A DNA stretch of 32,897 nucleotides. Source: Halapricum sp. CBA1109 (GTDB taxonomy: Archaea > Halobacteriota > Halobacteria > Halobacteriales > Haloarculaceae). The translations under genes were made by a program, and so were the position numbers. The first letter of the stretch is position 1, and each line of letters starts with the position of its first letter. Positions 17,222-25,013 of the stretch are shown in pieces. The notes below the pieces were generated by a model. The model was not told the DNA's origin. It did no database searches and saw only the letters and a list, made by a program, of their open reading frames with translations. Location: contig NZ_WPCA01000013.1 in NCBI RefSeq assembly GCF_009741825.1, positions 1 through 32,897 on the forward strand, in the 5' to 3' direction.

Positions 17222-18582
17222 ATGCTTCAACCGGGGGACGAGGCGCCCGGGTTCGAACTCCCGGCGACGGTCGGTCAGGACGTGACGCGGCAGTCCCTGA
17301 GTGACTACGTCGGCGACGACGTCGTCGTCCTCGCGTTCTACCCTGCGGACTTCAATCCGGCCTGTGACGAAGACGGCAGCGACCTCGGGGAACTGGATCT
17401 ATTCACGATGCAGAAGGACGTGACGATACTGGGCATCTCGCCCGACAGCGTCTACAGCCACCGACAGTTCGCCTCGGCCTACGACCTGAACGTCCCGCTT
17501 TTGAGCGACACCCGCCGCGAGGTGGCCGAGGCCTACGGCGTGACCCGGGAGGACGAGAGCGACGGCTACCTGATCGACCGGGCGGTGTTCGTCGTCGACC
17601 TCCACGGCGAGATCCAGTACTCGTGGGCGACCGAGGACCTCCGGGAGTTGCCGAACGTCGATCCGATCCGGTCGGCCATCGCGGCCGTGGGCGGCGACTC
17701 GACGGCCGTCTCGCGGTACAAGGTCGGCCACGCCCACTACGTCGAGGGCCGGCGGGCGTTCACCAGCGCGATGAACGCCTACGGCGACCACGACTGGATG
17801 ACCGCCCGGAAGGATTTCGAGCGGGCACGCGAGGAGTTCGAGGAGGCCGAAGACGAGTTCGACACAGCGTTGCGCTTCTCGGACGCCGGCGTGTTGAACG
17901 GCCCCTTCGAGGAAGCGCGTCTCAAAGCCCAGTCGCTGTGGCAGGCCGCGGACTGGCTGGCCGACTCCGCCGACGAATATTCGAGCGGCAACGGGGCCGC
18001 CGGCGAGGAGTACCGCGACGACGCCGAGTCGCCGCTGACCAGCGCCCGGACGATGGACGAACCCGTCGGCCCCGGGAAGATAGTGGTCGAGGACGGCGAG
18101 GTGACCATCGGCGAGGAGGAGACATCGGTCATGGACCGGGTCCGGGAACAACAGGCGACTGAAGACGACGGCGGCGCGGCCGCGGCCGGCGGCGTCGACC
18201 TCGACGTCGACCGCATCGAAGCCGACGCGGGCGAGGACGCGACCGACGGCGAGAGCGACCCCGGGGGACCAGCGACCGAGGCCGCGCGGCGGGCCCGCGA
18301 GTACGGCGGCGAGGGCGTCGAGATGGGCGGTCCCGAGGGGGCCGGCGAAGACCAAATCGCCGACGCCGTCGGTGAGGTCGCGCCAGACGAACAGCCACCG
18401 TCGGTCGAAGAGACCCGCGAGTCGGTCAGCGAGAAGACCGACCCGGAGGAGGATGTCAGCGACGAGGAGGTCGCCGAGATAGCCGCGGAACTGGAGGCCC
18501 AGAACGACGGCGAGGACGACGCGGACGCAGCGACGAGGAGGTCGCGGATATCGCCGCCGAACTGCAGGACGACGGGGAGTGA
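17222..18582 (+). CDS. Peroxiredoxin (AhpC/TSA) with long helical and acidic C-terminal extension (one-base frameshift)
   Basis: Residues 1-155 are a thioredoxin-fold peroxiredoxin, which reduces peroxides. The peroxidatic site is PADFNPAC (41-48), with Cys48. The usual Thr/Ser of PxxxTxxC is Asn45, and no resolving Cys exists in the chain, so it would be a 1-Cys type. Residues about 160-275 are helical (KDFERAREEFEEAEDEFDTA) and the rest to about 453 is acidic and low in complexity. It ends in a duplicated motif, DVSDEEVAEIAAELE, and its near-copy SDEEVADIAAELQ. The second copy is reached only after adding one base near 18526-18528; the stop is then 18580-18582. As written the frame runs on and fuses to the next gene, which is an artefact. 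Confidence 0.88.
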
Positions 18583-18625
18583 CCGAACCGTCGGTTTCTC
18601 CACGGGGCCGTCCCAAGCGGTCGGT

Positions 18626-18955
18626 ATGGAAGACCGCGAGACGGTCGCGCGGACGTACTACCGAGCCATCGACGACGACGAGTACGACCGCCTCCGGTCG
18701 CTGCTCGCCGACGGCTTCGAGCACGTCCGCCCGGACCGGACGCTTTCGGGACCGGACCGGTTCGTCCGGTTTATGTGCGAGGAGCGACCCCAGAAAGACA
18801 CCGACCACGTCCTCGACGGCGTCTACGCCGACGGTACGTCGGTCGCCGTCGAGGGGCACCTCCTGTCGGCGTCGGGCGACCGCCTGTTCGGGTTCGTCGA
18901 CGTGTTCGCCTTCGAGGGCGAGCGGATCGAGACGATCAGAACCTACACAGCGTGA
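18626..18955 (+). CDS. SnoaL-like / NTF2-fold protein
   Basis: A 109-residue protein of the SnoaL-like (NTF2-fold) group: [40 protein letters not shown], a middle beta sheet ([20 protein letters not shown]) and the closing [13 protein letters not shown]. The fold serves many small-molecule enzymes and binding proteins, so the role is open. The ATG at 18626 starts the family domain exactly. It is only joined to the upstream peroxiredoxin frame by the indel described there. Confidence 0.85.
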   Translation: MEDRETVARTYYRAIDDDEYDRLRSLLADGFEHVRPDRTLSGPDRFVRFMCEERPQKDTDHVLDGVYADGTSVAVEGHLLSASGDRLFGFVDVFAFEGERIETIRTYTA

Positions 18956-19018
18956 GGACCGGGCGGCAACGCTGGTGGCGACAGAAAGGGACTTCCCCCC
19001 GCCTCTCGAACGGCCGGT

Positions 19019-19668
19019 ATGAGCAGCACACGCCAGACCACCGCGGACGTGGTGGTCGTCGACTACGGCCTCGGGAACCTCCGGAGCGTCACCCGCGGCC
19101 TCGAACGGGCGGACGCGAGCGTCGAGGTGAGCGGCGACCCCGACGCCCTCGCGGCCGCCGACGGCATCGTCCTCCCCGGCGTCGGAGCGTTCTCGGAGGG
19201 TATGGACAACGCCGGCCCCTTCCGGGAGACGTTGGTCGAGGAGGCCGAGTCCGGGACGCCGCTGTTCGGTATCTGTCTGGGGATGCAGATGCTGTTGACG
19301 ACGAGCGAGGAGGCCGAACACGCCGGCGAGGGCGGGGCCGAAGGGCTGGACCTGATCCCCGGCGCGAACCGGCGATTCGACGGCGACCGGAAGGTCCCGC
19401 ATATGGGCTGGAACGAACTCGACGTCCAGCGCGACCACCCGCTACTCGACGGCGTCGACGGCGAACACGCCTACTTCGTCCACTCCTACTACGCCGACCC
19501 CGAGGACGACGACGCGTGGTGGCGAGCACCGACTACGGGACGGAGTTCGCCAGCGTCGTCGCCAACGAGGCGGGCAACGTCTTCGGGACACAGTTCCACC
19601 CCGAGAAAAGCGGCGACACGGGCCTGCGCATCCTCCGGAACTTCGTCGATTTCTGCGCCGAACGCTGA
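19019..19668 (+). CDS. hisH: Imidazole glycerol phosphate synthase subunit HisH (one-base frameshift)
   Basis: HisH is the glutaminase half of the HisH-HisF enzyme of histidine synthesis; it feeds ammonia to HisF. Restored length is 216 residues. The type-I glutamine amidotransferase triad is visible: Cys86 in GICLGMQML, and His and Glu in TQFHPEKSG near the C-terminus. [21 protein letters not shown] and PHMGWNEL are family motifs. The frame breaks at about 19513-19516; one added G turns [10 protein letters not shown] into [15 protein letters not shown] and leads to the stop at 19666-19668. hisF is not in the window, so the his genes are scattered, as often in archaea. The stop abuts the convergent membrane gene. 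Confidence 0.95.
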
Positions 19669-19962
19669 TCAAGCGGTGAGCAGCAGGCCGACGCCGCCGA
19701 GGCCCAGAAACAGGCCGACGAGGACCCCGACGGCGGCGATAGCCAACAGGGTGCGGTCCGACAGCGACGGCGCGGCGACGCGGTCCGAGTCGACGGCGAT
19801 CAGCCCACCGATACCGAGCAGCGTGACGCCCATAATACCGACCAGCAGGGCGAGCAGCCGCGACATCTCCCCCTCCAGCAGTTGCCCGGCCGAGAAGACG
19901 GCGTTGCCGGCCCCGAGGACGAACAGCCCGATACCGTACAGAAACCGCGCGTTCAGCTCCAT
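19669..19962 (-). CDS. Small membrane protein, function unknown
   Basis: A 97-residue protein with three likely membrane helices (FLYGIGLFVLGAGNAVF, LLALLVGIMGVTLLGIGGLI and TLLAIAAVGVLVGLFLGLGG). I recognise no family. Its start has an AATAAAT box about 26 bp upstream, which supports it as a real gene. It is divergent from ridA and converges on hisH with no gap. Confidence 0.75.
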   Translation of the reverse strand: MELNARFLYGIGLFVLGAGNAVFSAGQLLEGEMSRLLALLVGIMGVTLLGIGGLIAVDSDRVAAPSLSDRTLLAIAAVGVLVGLFLGLGGVGLLLTA

Positions 19963-19985
19963 ACCGCCACCTCGCGGCCGGCGCG

Positions 19986-19992
19986 AATAAAT
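19986..19992 (-). promoter_or_regulatory. TATA-like box for the membrane protein at 19962
   Basis: AATAAAT on the plus strand (ATTTATT on the coding strand) is centred about 26 bp before the start at 19962, in the 83-bp divergent gap shared with ridA. Confidence 0.45.
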
Positions 19993-20013
19993 CGGGCGCT
20001 TCCCGCCGCGGTG

Positions 20014-20020
20014 TTTTTAT
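20014..20020 (+). promoter_or_regulatory. TATA box for ridA
   Basis: TTTTTAT is centred about 29 bp before ATG 20046 and supports that start rather than the upstream in-frame ATG at 20019, which lies within the box itself. Confidence 0.55.
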
Positions 20021-20045
20021 GCCCCTGCCGGGCGGGGTAAAGAGT

Positions 20046-20423
20046 ATGAGAGACATCGTCAGTACCGACGCGGCCCCGGCGGCGGTCGGAGCGTACAGTC
20101 AGGCGACGGCGACGGACGATATGGTGTTCACCGCCGGGCAGATACCGATGACGCCCGACGGCGACTTGCTCGACGGTGCGGCCATCGACGTCCAGACCGA
20201 GCAGGCCTTAGAGAACGTCGCCGCGATACTCGAAGAGGCGGGGTCGAGCATGGGCGACGTACTGAAGGTGACCGTCTACATGACCGACGTAGAGCAGTTC
20301 GACGCGATGAACGACACCTACGAGGGCTTTTTCGAGTCGGACCCGCCGGCCCGCAGCGCCGTCGAAGTCGCGGCGCTCCCGAAGGGCGTCGACGTGGAGA
20401 TAGAGGCCGTCGCGACGCGATGA
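20046..20423 (+). CDS. ridA: RidA family reactive-intermediate deaminase
   Basis: A 125-residue RidA (YjgF/UK114) protein. RidA hydrolyses reactive enamine/imine intermediates released by PLP enzymes such as threonine dehydratase. Landmarks are VGAYSQA (14-20), FTAGQIP, QTEQALENVAAILEEAGSSM, KVTVYMTDV and PPARSAVEV, in which Arg103 binds the substrate carboxylate. The chain length and trimer-forming C-terminus (VDVEIEAVATR) are normal. The stop overlaps the next start (ATGA), so the small membrane protein is co-translated. Confidence 0.94.
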   Translation: MRDIVSTDAAPAAVGAYSQATATDDMVFTAGQIPMTPDGDLLDGAAIDVQTEQALENVAAILEEAGSSMGDVLKVTVYMTDVEQFDAMNDTYEGFFESDPPARSAVEVAALPKGVDVEIEAVATR

Positions 20424-20605
20424 GACCGGCCACCAAGGAGGTGCTGCTGTGGGGTGTCATCGGCGGCCTCTCCTTTCTGGTGCTCGCACAGGGGTACGAA
20501 CTGCTGGCCGAGGACCCGATAAGCGCGGCCGTGAAGGCGGGTGTGGCGATAGTCGTCGCCGTCGGGGCGGCCGTGACGACCCGGCAGTTACAGGGTCGCC
20601 TCTGA
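20420..20605 (+). CDS. Small membrane protein downstream of ridA
   Basis: A 61-residue protein with two likely helices (VLLWGVIGGLSFLVLAQGYE and AAVKAGVAIVVAVGAAVTT) and a basic end. I recognise no family. It overlaps the ridA stop by 4 bp, so it is probably made from the same mRNA. Confidence 0.7.
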   Translation: MRPATKEVLLWGVIGGLSFLVLAQGYELLAEDPISAAVKAGVAIVVAVGAAVTTRQLQGRL

Positions 20606-20608
20606 GGC

Positions 20609-21421
20609 TCAGATCGGGCGGAGGCGGACGTCGCCGTTGGTCGTCTCGGCGGTGAGCGTATTCCCGCCCTCGCCGAGGGTCCCGCGGAGGCGCGTCGTCC
20701 GGTCGATGTCGACGTCGAGGGCGAGGCCGCTGTACCCCACGTCGCCGTTCGTCGTCTGGAGGTCGACCACGGCGTCGAGGTCGTCGGGGACGGCGACCCT
20801 GATCGGCCCGTTGGTCGTCTCGACGGTGGTGTCCCCGCGGACGGCGGGCACCTCGACGTCCACCTCGCCGTTGGTCGTCTCGACATCGTCGATGCCGCCC
20901 ACGTCCCGGGCTTCGACGGTGCCGTTGGTCGAGCGCAGCGTCAGGAACCCGTCGACACCGTCCGCGCGGACGCGGCCGTTGGTCGTCGTCAGCGTCGCGT
21001 CGCCGGCCACGTCGGTCGCCGAGACGTCGCCGTTCCGGGTCCGGAGACGCTCGACGGGGACGTCGTCGGGGAGCGTGAGGTCGAGGTCGACGGCGACGCT
21101 GGCGTCGTTCGGGACGTCGCCGACGACCGTCTCGATTCGGGTCCGGTCGTCGGTCGTGTCGCTGTCGACGGTGACCGCCGAGAGGAGGTCCTCGCCGTAG
21201 CGGGTGCGTTTCGTGATCGTCATCTCGATGCCGTCGGTGGCGCCGTCGGTGACGCTGACCGCGCCGTTTGTGTTCTCGACGATCAGCGGTGTGCCGCCGG
21301 TCGCCTCGACGGTCCGGGAGGTGCGGTCGGTCACCGCTTCGCCGGGGATCGAACAGCCAGCGAGTCCCGCCGTGGCGGTGAACGCGCCGGCGATGAACGC
21401 GCGTCTGGAGGGCCGTTGCAT
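20609..21421 (-). CDS. DUF4097-type beta-repeat lipoprotein (Tat-exported)
   Basis: A 270-residue protein. The start MQRPSRRAFIAGAFTATAGL has twin arginines and a following lipobox (LAGC), so it should be a Tat-exported lipoprotein. The rest is made of about eight beta units each with an NG turn: ENTNGAVSV, RTRNGDVSA, TTTNGRVRA, RSTNGTVEA, ETTNGEVDV, ETTNGPIRV, QTTNGDVGY and ETTNGDVRL, spaced about 20 residues apart. This is the beta-helix-like DUF4097 (putative adhesin) pattern. Function is unproven. The DNA shows the matching plus-strand repeat GCCGTTGGTCGTCTCGAC. It is convergent with the ridA operon and divergent from the KH gene. Confidence 0.88.
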   Translation of the reverse strand: MQRPSRRAFIAGAFTATAGLAGCSIPGEAVTDRTSRTVEATGGTPLIVENTNGAVSVTDGATDGIEMTITKRTRYGEDLLSAVTVDSDTTDDRTRIETVVGDVPNDASVAVDLDLTLPDDVPVERLRTRNGDVSATDVAGDATLTTTNGRVRADGVDGFLTLRSTNGTVEARDVGGIDDVETTNGEVDVEVPAVRGDTTVETTNGPIRVAVPDDLDAVVDLQTTNGDVGYSGLALDVDIDRTTRLRGTLGEGGNTLTAETTNGDVRLRPI

Positions 21422-21476
21422 ACGCCACTGCGCTCGCGCCAGCGACAAATTCCTACCGGTGGTGAGTGCCGAACAC

Positions 21477-21480
21477 TTAT
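21477..21480 (+). promoter_or_regulatory. TATA-like box for the KH-domain gene
   Basis: TTAT within CACTTATCC is centred 27-28 bp before ATG 21506, consistent with a leaderless transcript. Confidence 0.4.
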
Positions 21481-21505
21481 CCTGTGCGGTCGCATACGGC
21501 CGTTT

Positions 21506-22054
21506 ATGCAACACGTGACGATTCCGCAGGATCGGATCGGCGTTCTCATCGGCGAAGGGGGTGAGACGATGCGCGAGATCGAACAGCGCGCGGAGGTGCG
21601 ACTGGACATCGACAGCGAGACCGGGTCGGTCAAAGTCGAGTCCGTGGGCGACCCGCTGGCGGCACTGAACGGTCCCGACATCGTCAAGGCCATCGGGCGC
21701 GGGTTCACGCCCGAAGACGCCTTTCGGCTTCTGGAGGACGATATGATGCTGTTCGATCTCATCGATGTCGGCGACATCGCCCGGAACAAAAACGACCTCA
21801 AACGGATCAAGGGGCGGCTCATCGGCGAGGACGGCCGCACGCGGGAGTTGATGGAGGAGTTGACCGGCGCGTCGGTCGCCATCTACGGGTCGACGTTCGC
21901 GATGATCGGCGGGCCCGAACAGGTCGAGGCCGCCCGCGAGGCCGCCGAGATGATCATCGAGGGCGCACCCCACGGCTCGGTGTACTCGTTCCTCGAACGC
22001 AAGCACAACGAGATGAAACACCAAGGGCTGGAGTACCACCAGTTCACCGGATAG
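21506..22054 (+). CDS. KH-domain RNA-binding protein (Pno1/Dim2-like)
   Basis: A 182-residue protein with two KH domains. The first has IPQDRIGVLIGEGGETMREI; the second has IKGRLIGEDGRTRELMEELT, with GxxG loops GEGG and GEDG. It matches archaeal homologues of eukaryotic Pno1/Dim2 (often labelled KH domain or Krr1-like), which bind the 3' end region of small-subunit rRNA during 30S/40S assembly. In many archaea it lies beside eIF1A and the Rio1 kinase; neither is near it here. The C-terminus (SFLERKHNEMKHQGLEYHQF) is typical. The gene is complete. Confidence 0.93.
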   Translation: MQHVTIPQDRIGVLIGEGGETMREIEQRAEVRLDIDSETGSVKVESVGDPLAALNGPDIVKAIGRGFTPEDAFRLLEDDMMLFDLIDVGDIARNKNDLKRIKGRLIGEDGRTRELMEELTGASVAIYGSTFAMIGGPEQVEAAREAAEMIIEGAPHGSVYSFLERKHNEMKHQGLEYHQFTG

Positions 22055-22144
22055 GCGAGTCACAGCGGGCGGTCGTCGCTCTTTTCAACGTGCGGGACGC
22101 CGGTGACCGGGCTCGACCGACGAGCGACGAGGGGACCGGCGAGA

Positions 22145-22576
22145 CTAGTCGAGTCGACTGTGGACGGGACCGGGGGCGACCCAGAGGACGAACCCGTCGT
22201 CCGTCTGCAGGATACCCTCGACGTACTGGTTGTCCTCGACCGGCTCGGTCTCCGGGTCGGCGAGGTCCTCGACGCGGTGGACCCGGTCGACGAGCCATCC
22301 GACCTTCCGGTCGTCGTCGGTGTCGAAGATGATGACCTGCCGGGTCGTAGCCGTCGAGTCACCGTCGAGGACCGACGACGGGTCGATGACGGTCGTCGTC
22401 TCGCCACGCAGGTTCATCACGCCTTCGACGAGGGGCGGGGCGCCCGGGAGCGAACTCACCGTGTCCGCCTCGACGATTTCGTCGATGCGGTCGATACCGA
22501 CGCAGAACCGGTCGGCCCCGAGCGAGAAGACCAGTACCTGCTCGGGGGCGTCGACCGTCGCAGTGCCACCGGACAT
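22145..22576 (-). CDS. cheW: Chemotaxis coupling protein CheW
   Basis: A 143-residue CheW, the adaptor that joins transducers to the CheA kinase. The SH3-like fold pattern is clear: QVLVFSLGADRFCVGIDRID, EIVEADTVSSLPGAPPLVEG, VMNLRGETTTVIDPSSVL and RVEDLADP. Its start overlaps the transducer stop on the same strand (TGATG), so the two are translated together, which suggests that this CheW serves this transducer. cheA, cheY, cheB and cheR are not in the window. Confidence 0.95.
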   Translation of the reverse strand: MSGGTATVDAPEQVLVFSLGADRFCVGIDRIDEIVEADTVSSLPGAPPLVEGVMNLRGETTTVIDPSSVLDGDSTATTRQVIIFDTDDDRKVGWLVDRVHRVEDLADPETEPVEDNQYVEGILQTDDGFVLWVAPGPVHSRLD

Positions 22577-24900
22577 CAGTGTTCCCTCCGGGGTGGTCGG
22601 TCCCCGTCGCCGGACCCGTTGCCGTTCGTCGGCGGAGTGAGACTCGTCTCCGGGTCGAGGACGGTCGGTCCGGAATCGGAGTCGGCGGCGGCCTCGGGTT
22701 CGGAGTCGTTGGCGGCCTCGGGGGTGGGTTGGCTAGTCGACGGGTCGGTGTGTGCGTCCTGCAGGTCGGTCCCGGTCTCGAAGTCCGACACCTCGTCGTG
22801 GAGCGTGTCGGCCAGTCCCGAGAGTTGCTGGAGATTCTGTGAGGCCTCAGAGAGCGAGGACGCCTGTTCCTCGGTCGCGGCGGAGACGTTGCTCGCTTCG
22901 GCGCTGGTCTGTTGGCTCACGCCCGACACCTCGTCGACCATCGAGACGACCTCTTCGCTGGAGGCGGCCTGGTCGTCGGTCGCGTCGCTTATTTCGCGAA
23001 TCCCGCCCTCTGCCTCCTGGACGGCGTTGGCGATGTCGTCGAACATGTCGATTGCGTCCTCGATGGTGTCGGAGCCGGCTTCGACGCGGGCACGCATCTC
23101 CTCCATCTCGTCGACCGTCTCGTCGGTCGTCGACTGGACCTCGTCGATACGGGCTTCGATTTCGGTGGTCGCCTGTGCGGCCTCCTCGGCGAGTGACTTT
23201 ATCTCGTTTGCGACGACGCCGAAGCCCTCGCCGGCCTCGCCCGCCCGCGCGGCCTCGATAGACGCGTTGAGCGCGAGCATGTTCGTCTGCTCGGCGATGT
23301 TGGTTATCATCTCGACTATCTCGCCTATCTCGTCCATCTTCGCCTCGAGGGTCTGGACCTGATCGGTGGCCTCCACGGCCGTCGATTCGATGGCCGCTAT
23401 CTCCTCGGAGGCGTCGGCGGCGTGTTCACGGCCCGTCTCGCCCCGTTCGACGGCGGTCGTCGCAGTCGCGGCCACCTCCTCGGAGGAGGAGGCTATCTCC
23501 TCGACGGTCGCGGACATATCGTTCATCTCGCTGGCGACTTCCTCGAGGTTCTCACTCTGGAGTTCCGCGCCGTGGGATATCTCCTCGACTGAGGTCGCGA
23601 CCTCCTCGCTCGCGGCCTCTATCTCCTCGGCACTGGCGGTGACCTCCTCGCTCGACGCGGCGACCTCCGTGGCGATGGACTGGACGGACTCGATACTGTC
23701 ACCCAGTTGTTCGACGCCGGCTTGCAGGTCCGAGAGCGCGTCGCCGTACTCCCCGGGCTGGTCGGTGTCGAGTCGCTGGTCGAGGTCGCCGTCTTTGAGC
23801 CGGGCGCTCGCGTGGGATATCTCCTCGAAGCTCTCCGAGAGCGTCTCCATCCCGTCGTCGAACGTCGTCAGTATCTCGCCGTAGTTGCCGGGTCGGTCGG
23901 TGTCTATCTCCCGGTCGAGTCGGCCGTTCTGGAGGTCCTGACTGGCCGAGCGAATCTCCTCGAAGCCGCCGACCATCTGGGTCGCACCGCGGTCGAGATT
24001 CGTCATAATCTCGCCGTAGCTCCCGGGGAGGTCGGTCTTCCGGTCGCGGGTCTGGAGTGCGTCGTCGCCGGCGGCGAGGTTGTTGCTGAACGTGTCTATC
24101 TCGGTGAACACCTCGCGCATATTGGCCTGCATCTCGCTGAAGGCGTCGCTCATCCGGCCGAGTTCGTCGTTCTCGAGGTGGTCCTCGACCTCGGTCGTCA
24201 GGTCGCCCTCGCTCATCGCGACGGAGGCCGCCTCCAGTTCCGTGATCGGTTTGGTGATGCGCTGCGCGACGAACAGTCCGATAGCGATGGCCACCGCGAA
24301 CGCGAAGAGACTCAATCCGAGGATGAACAGTTGGCTCTGGTTCGTCGTGTCGTCGGCGGCAGCGACCGAGGCAGCCATCTTCTCGTTCGCGTCCTCCTCG
24401 AAGGCGACCGTATCCTCCTCGAGGGACGCGTATATGTCGTCGACCTCGGTTACTTTCTGTTGTGCGGCGTCCTCGTTCCCGGCTTCCATCGCCGTGATGA
24501 CCTCCTCGGCGGTATCACCAGCGGTCTCGTGTTGGCGTTGCATCTCCGAGAGACGTTGCTCCTGTTCGTCGGTCAGGTCGTCACGGTCGACGAGTCTCGA
24601 GTACTGGTCCTCGAAATCCGAGGCGGCAGCACGGTACTCCTCGACGGCGTCCATATCACCGGCGGCGACCGCCAACAGGGCACGCCGCTCCGATTCGAGG
24701 TCGTACTTCATCTCCATCGAGGCGTCGGCCTCCGCGACGTCGTCCTCGACGATAGAGTGGAGTTCGGCGTCGACGGTGCCCACACTGGTGTACCCAACGG
24801 CGCCTGTCAGGGCGACCAACGCCGCCACGAGGACGAACGCGAGGATGAGTTTCGGCCGCAGGTCGAGGCGGTCTATCTTGATCTGGTCTAGTAGTGACAT
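22576..24900 (-). CDS. Methyl-accepting transducer (Htr) with tandem HAMP-like units
   Basis: A 774-residue membrane receptor. TM1 is at about 17-37, an extracellular helical sensor at 38-189, TM2 at 190-212, and HAMP at 213-265 ([20 protein letters not shown]). Three further HAMP-like units of about 45 residues follow, marked by PGSYGE, PGNYGE and PGEYGD (about 285-400). The signalling domain has the hairpin tip with [20 protein letters not shown] at about 540-560, and methylation-type Glu pairs flank it. The sensor is an acidic four-helix-like bundle rich in Glu and Asp, with no recognised ligand domain. The tail is disordered. It is followed by cheW in an operon; the ligand is unknown. Confidence 0.94.
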   Translation of the reverse strand: MSLLDQIKIDRLDLRPKLILAFVLVAALVALTGAVGYTSVGTVDAELHSIVEDDVAEADASMEMKYDLESERRALLAVAAGDMDAVEEYRAAASDFEDQYSRLVDRDDLTDEQEQRLSEMQRQHETAGDTAEEVITAMEAGNEDAAQQKVTEVDDIYASLEEDTVAFEEDANEKMAASVAAADDTTNQSQLFILGLSLFAFAVAIAIGLFVAQRITKPITELEAASVAMSEGDLTTEVEDHLENDELGRMSDAFSEMQANMREVFTEIDTFSNNLAAGDDALQTRDRKTDLPGSYGEIMTNLDRGATQMVGGFEEIRSASQDLQNGRLDREIDTDRPGNYGEILTTFDDGMETLSESFEEISHASARLKDGDLDQRLDTDQPGEYGDALSDLQAGVEQLGDSIESVQSIATEVAASSEEVTASAEEIEAASEEVATSVEEISHGAELQSENLEEVASEMNDMSATVEEIASSSEEVAATATTAVERGETGREHAADASEEIAAIESTAVEATDQVQTLEAKMDEIGEIVEMITNIAEQTNMLALNASIEAARAGEAGEGFGVVANEIKSLAEEAAQATTEIEARIDEVQSTTDETVDEMEEMRARVEAGSDTIEDAIDMFDDIANAVQEAEGGIREISDATDDQAASSEEVVSMVDEVSGVSQQTSAEASNVSAATEEQASSLSEASQNLQQLSGLADTLHDEVSDFETGTDLQDAHTDPSTSQPTPEAANDSEPEAAADSDSGPTVLDPETSLTPPTNGNGSGDGDRPPRREH

Positions 24901-25013
24901 GTATGCCCTCTAGGTAGGTGTTGCGGGACAGTAACGTTCAGACTGACAGTTCGCTACGGAACCGCTCGGCGATACTGGCGGTTAACTGTCTAACCCGTGG
25001 TTATCAGGGCCGA

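Noticed and set aside
17399-19438. A 679-codon open frame on the minus strand opposite the peroxiredoxin, SnoaL and hisH genes
   Set aside because: It is a mirror of GC-rich codon bias on the opposite strand: no domain, Arg/Val/Leu-rich composition, and the plus-strand genes are clear family members.
21422-22063. Upstream extension of the DUF4097 lipoprotein opposite the KH gene
   Set aside because: The Tat signal and lipobox must be at the N-terminus, which sets the start at 21421.
22103-24913. Long plus-strand open frames opposite cheW and the transducer
   Set aside because: Ser/Ala/Arg-rich translations without motifs; the minus-strand proteins are unmistakable.
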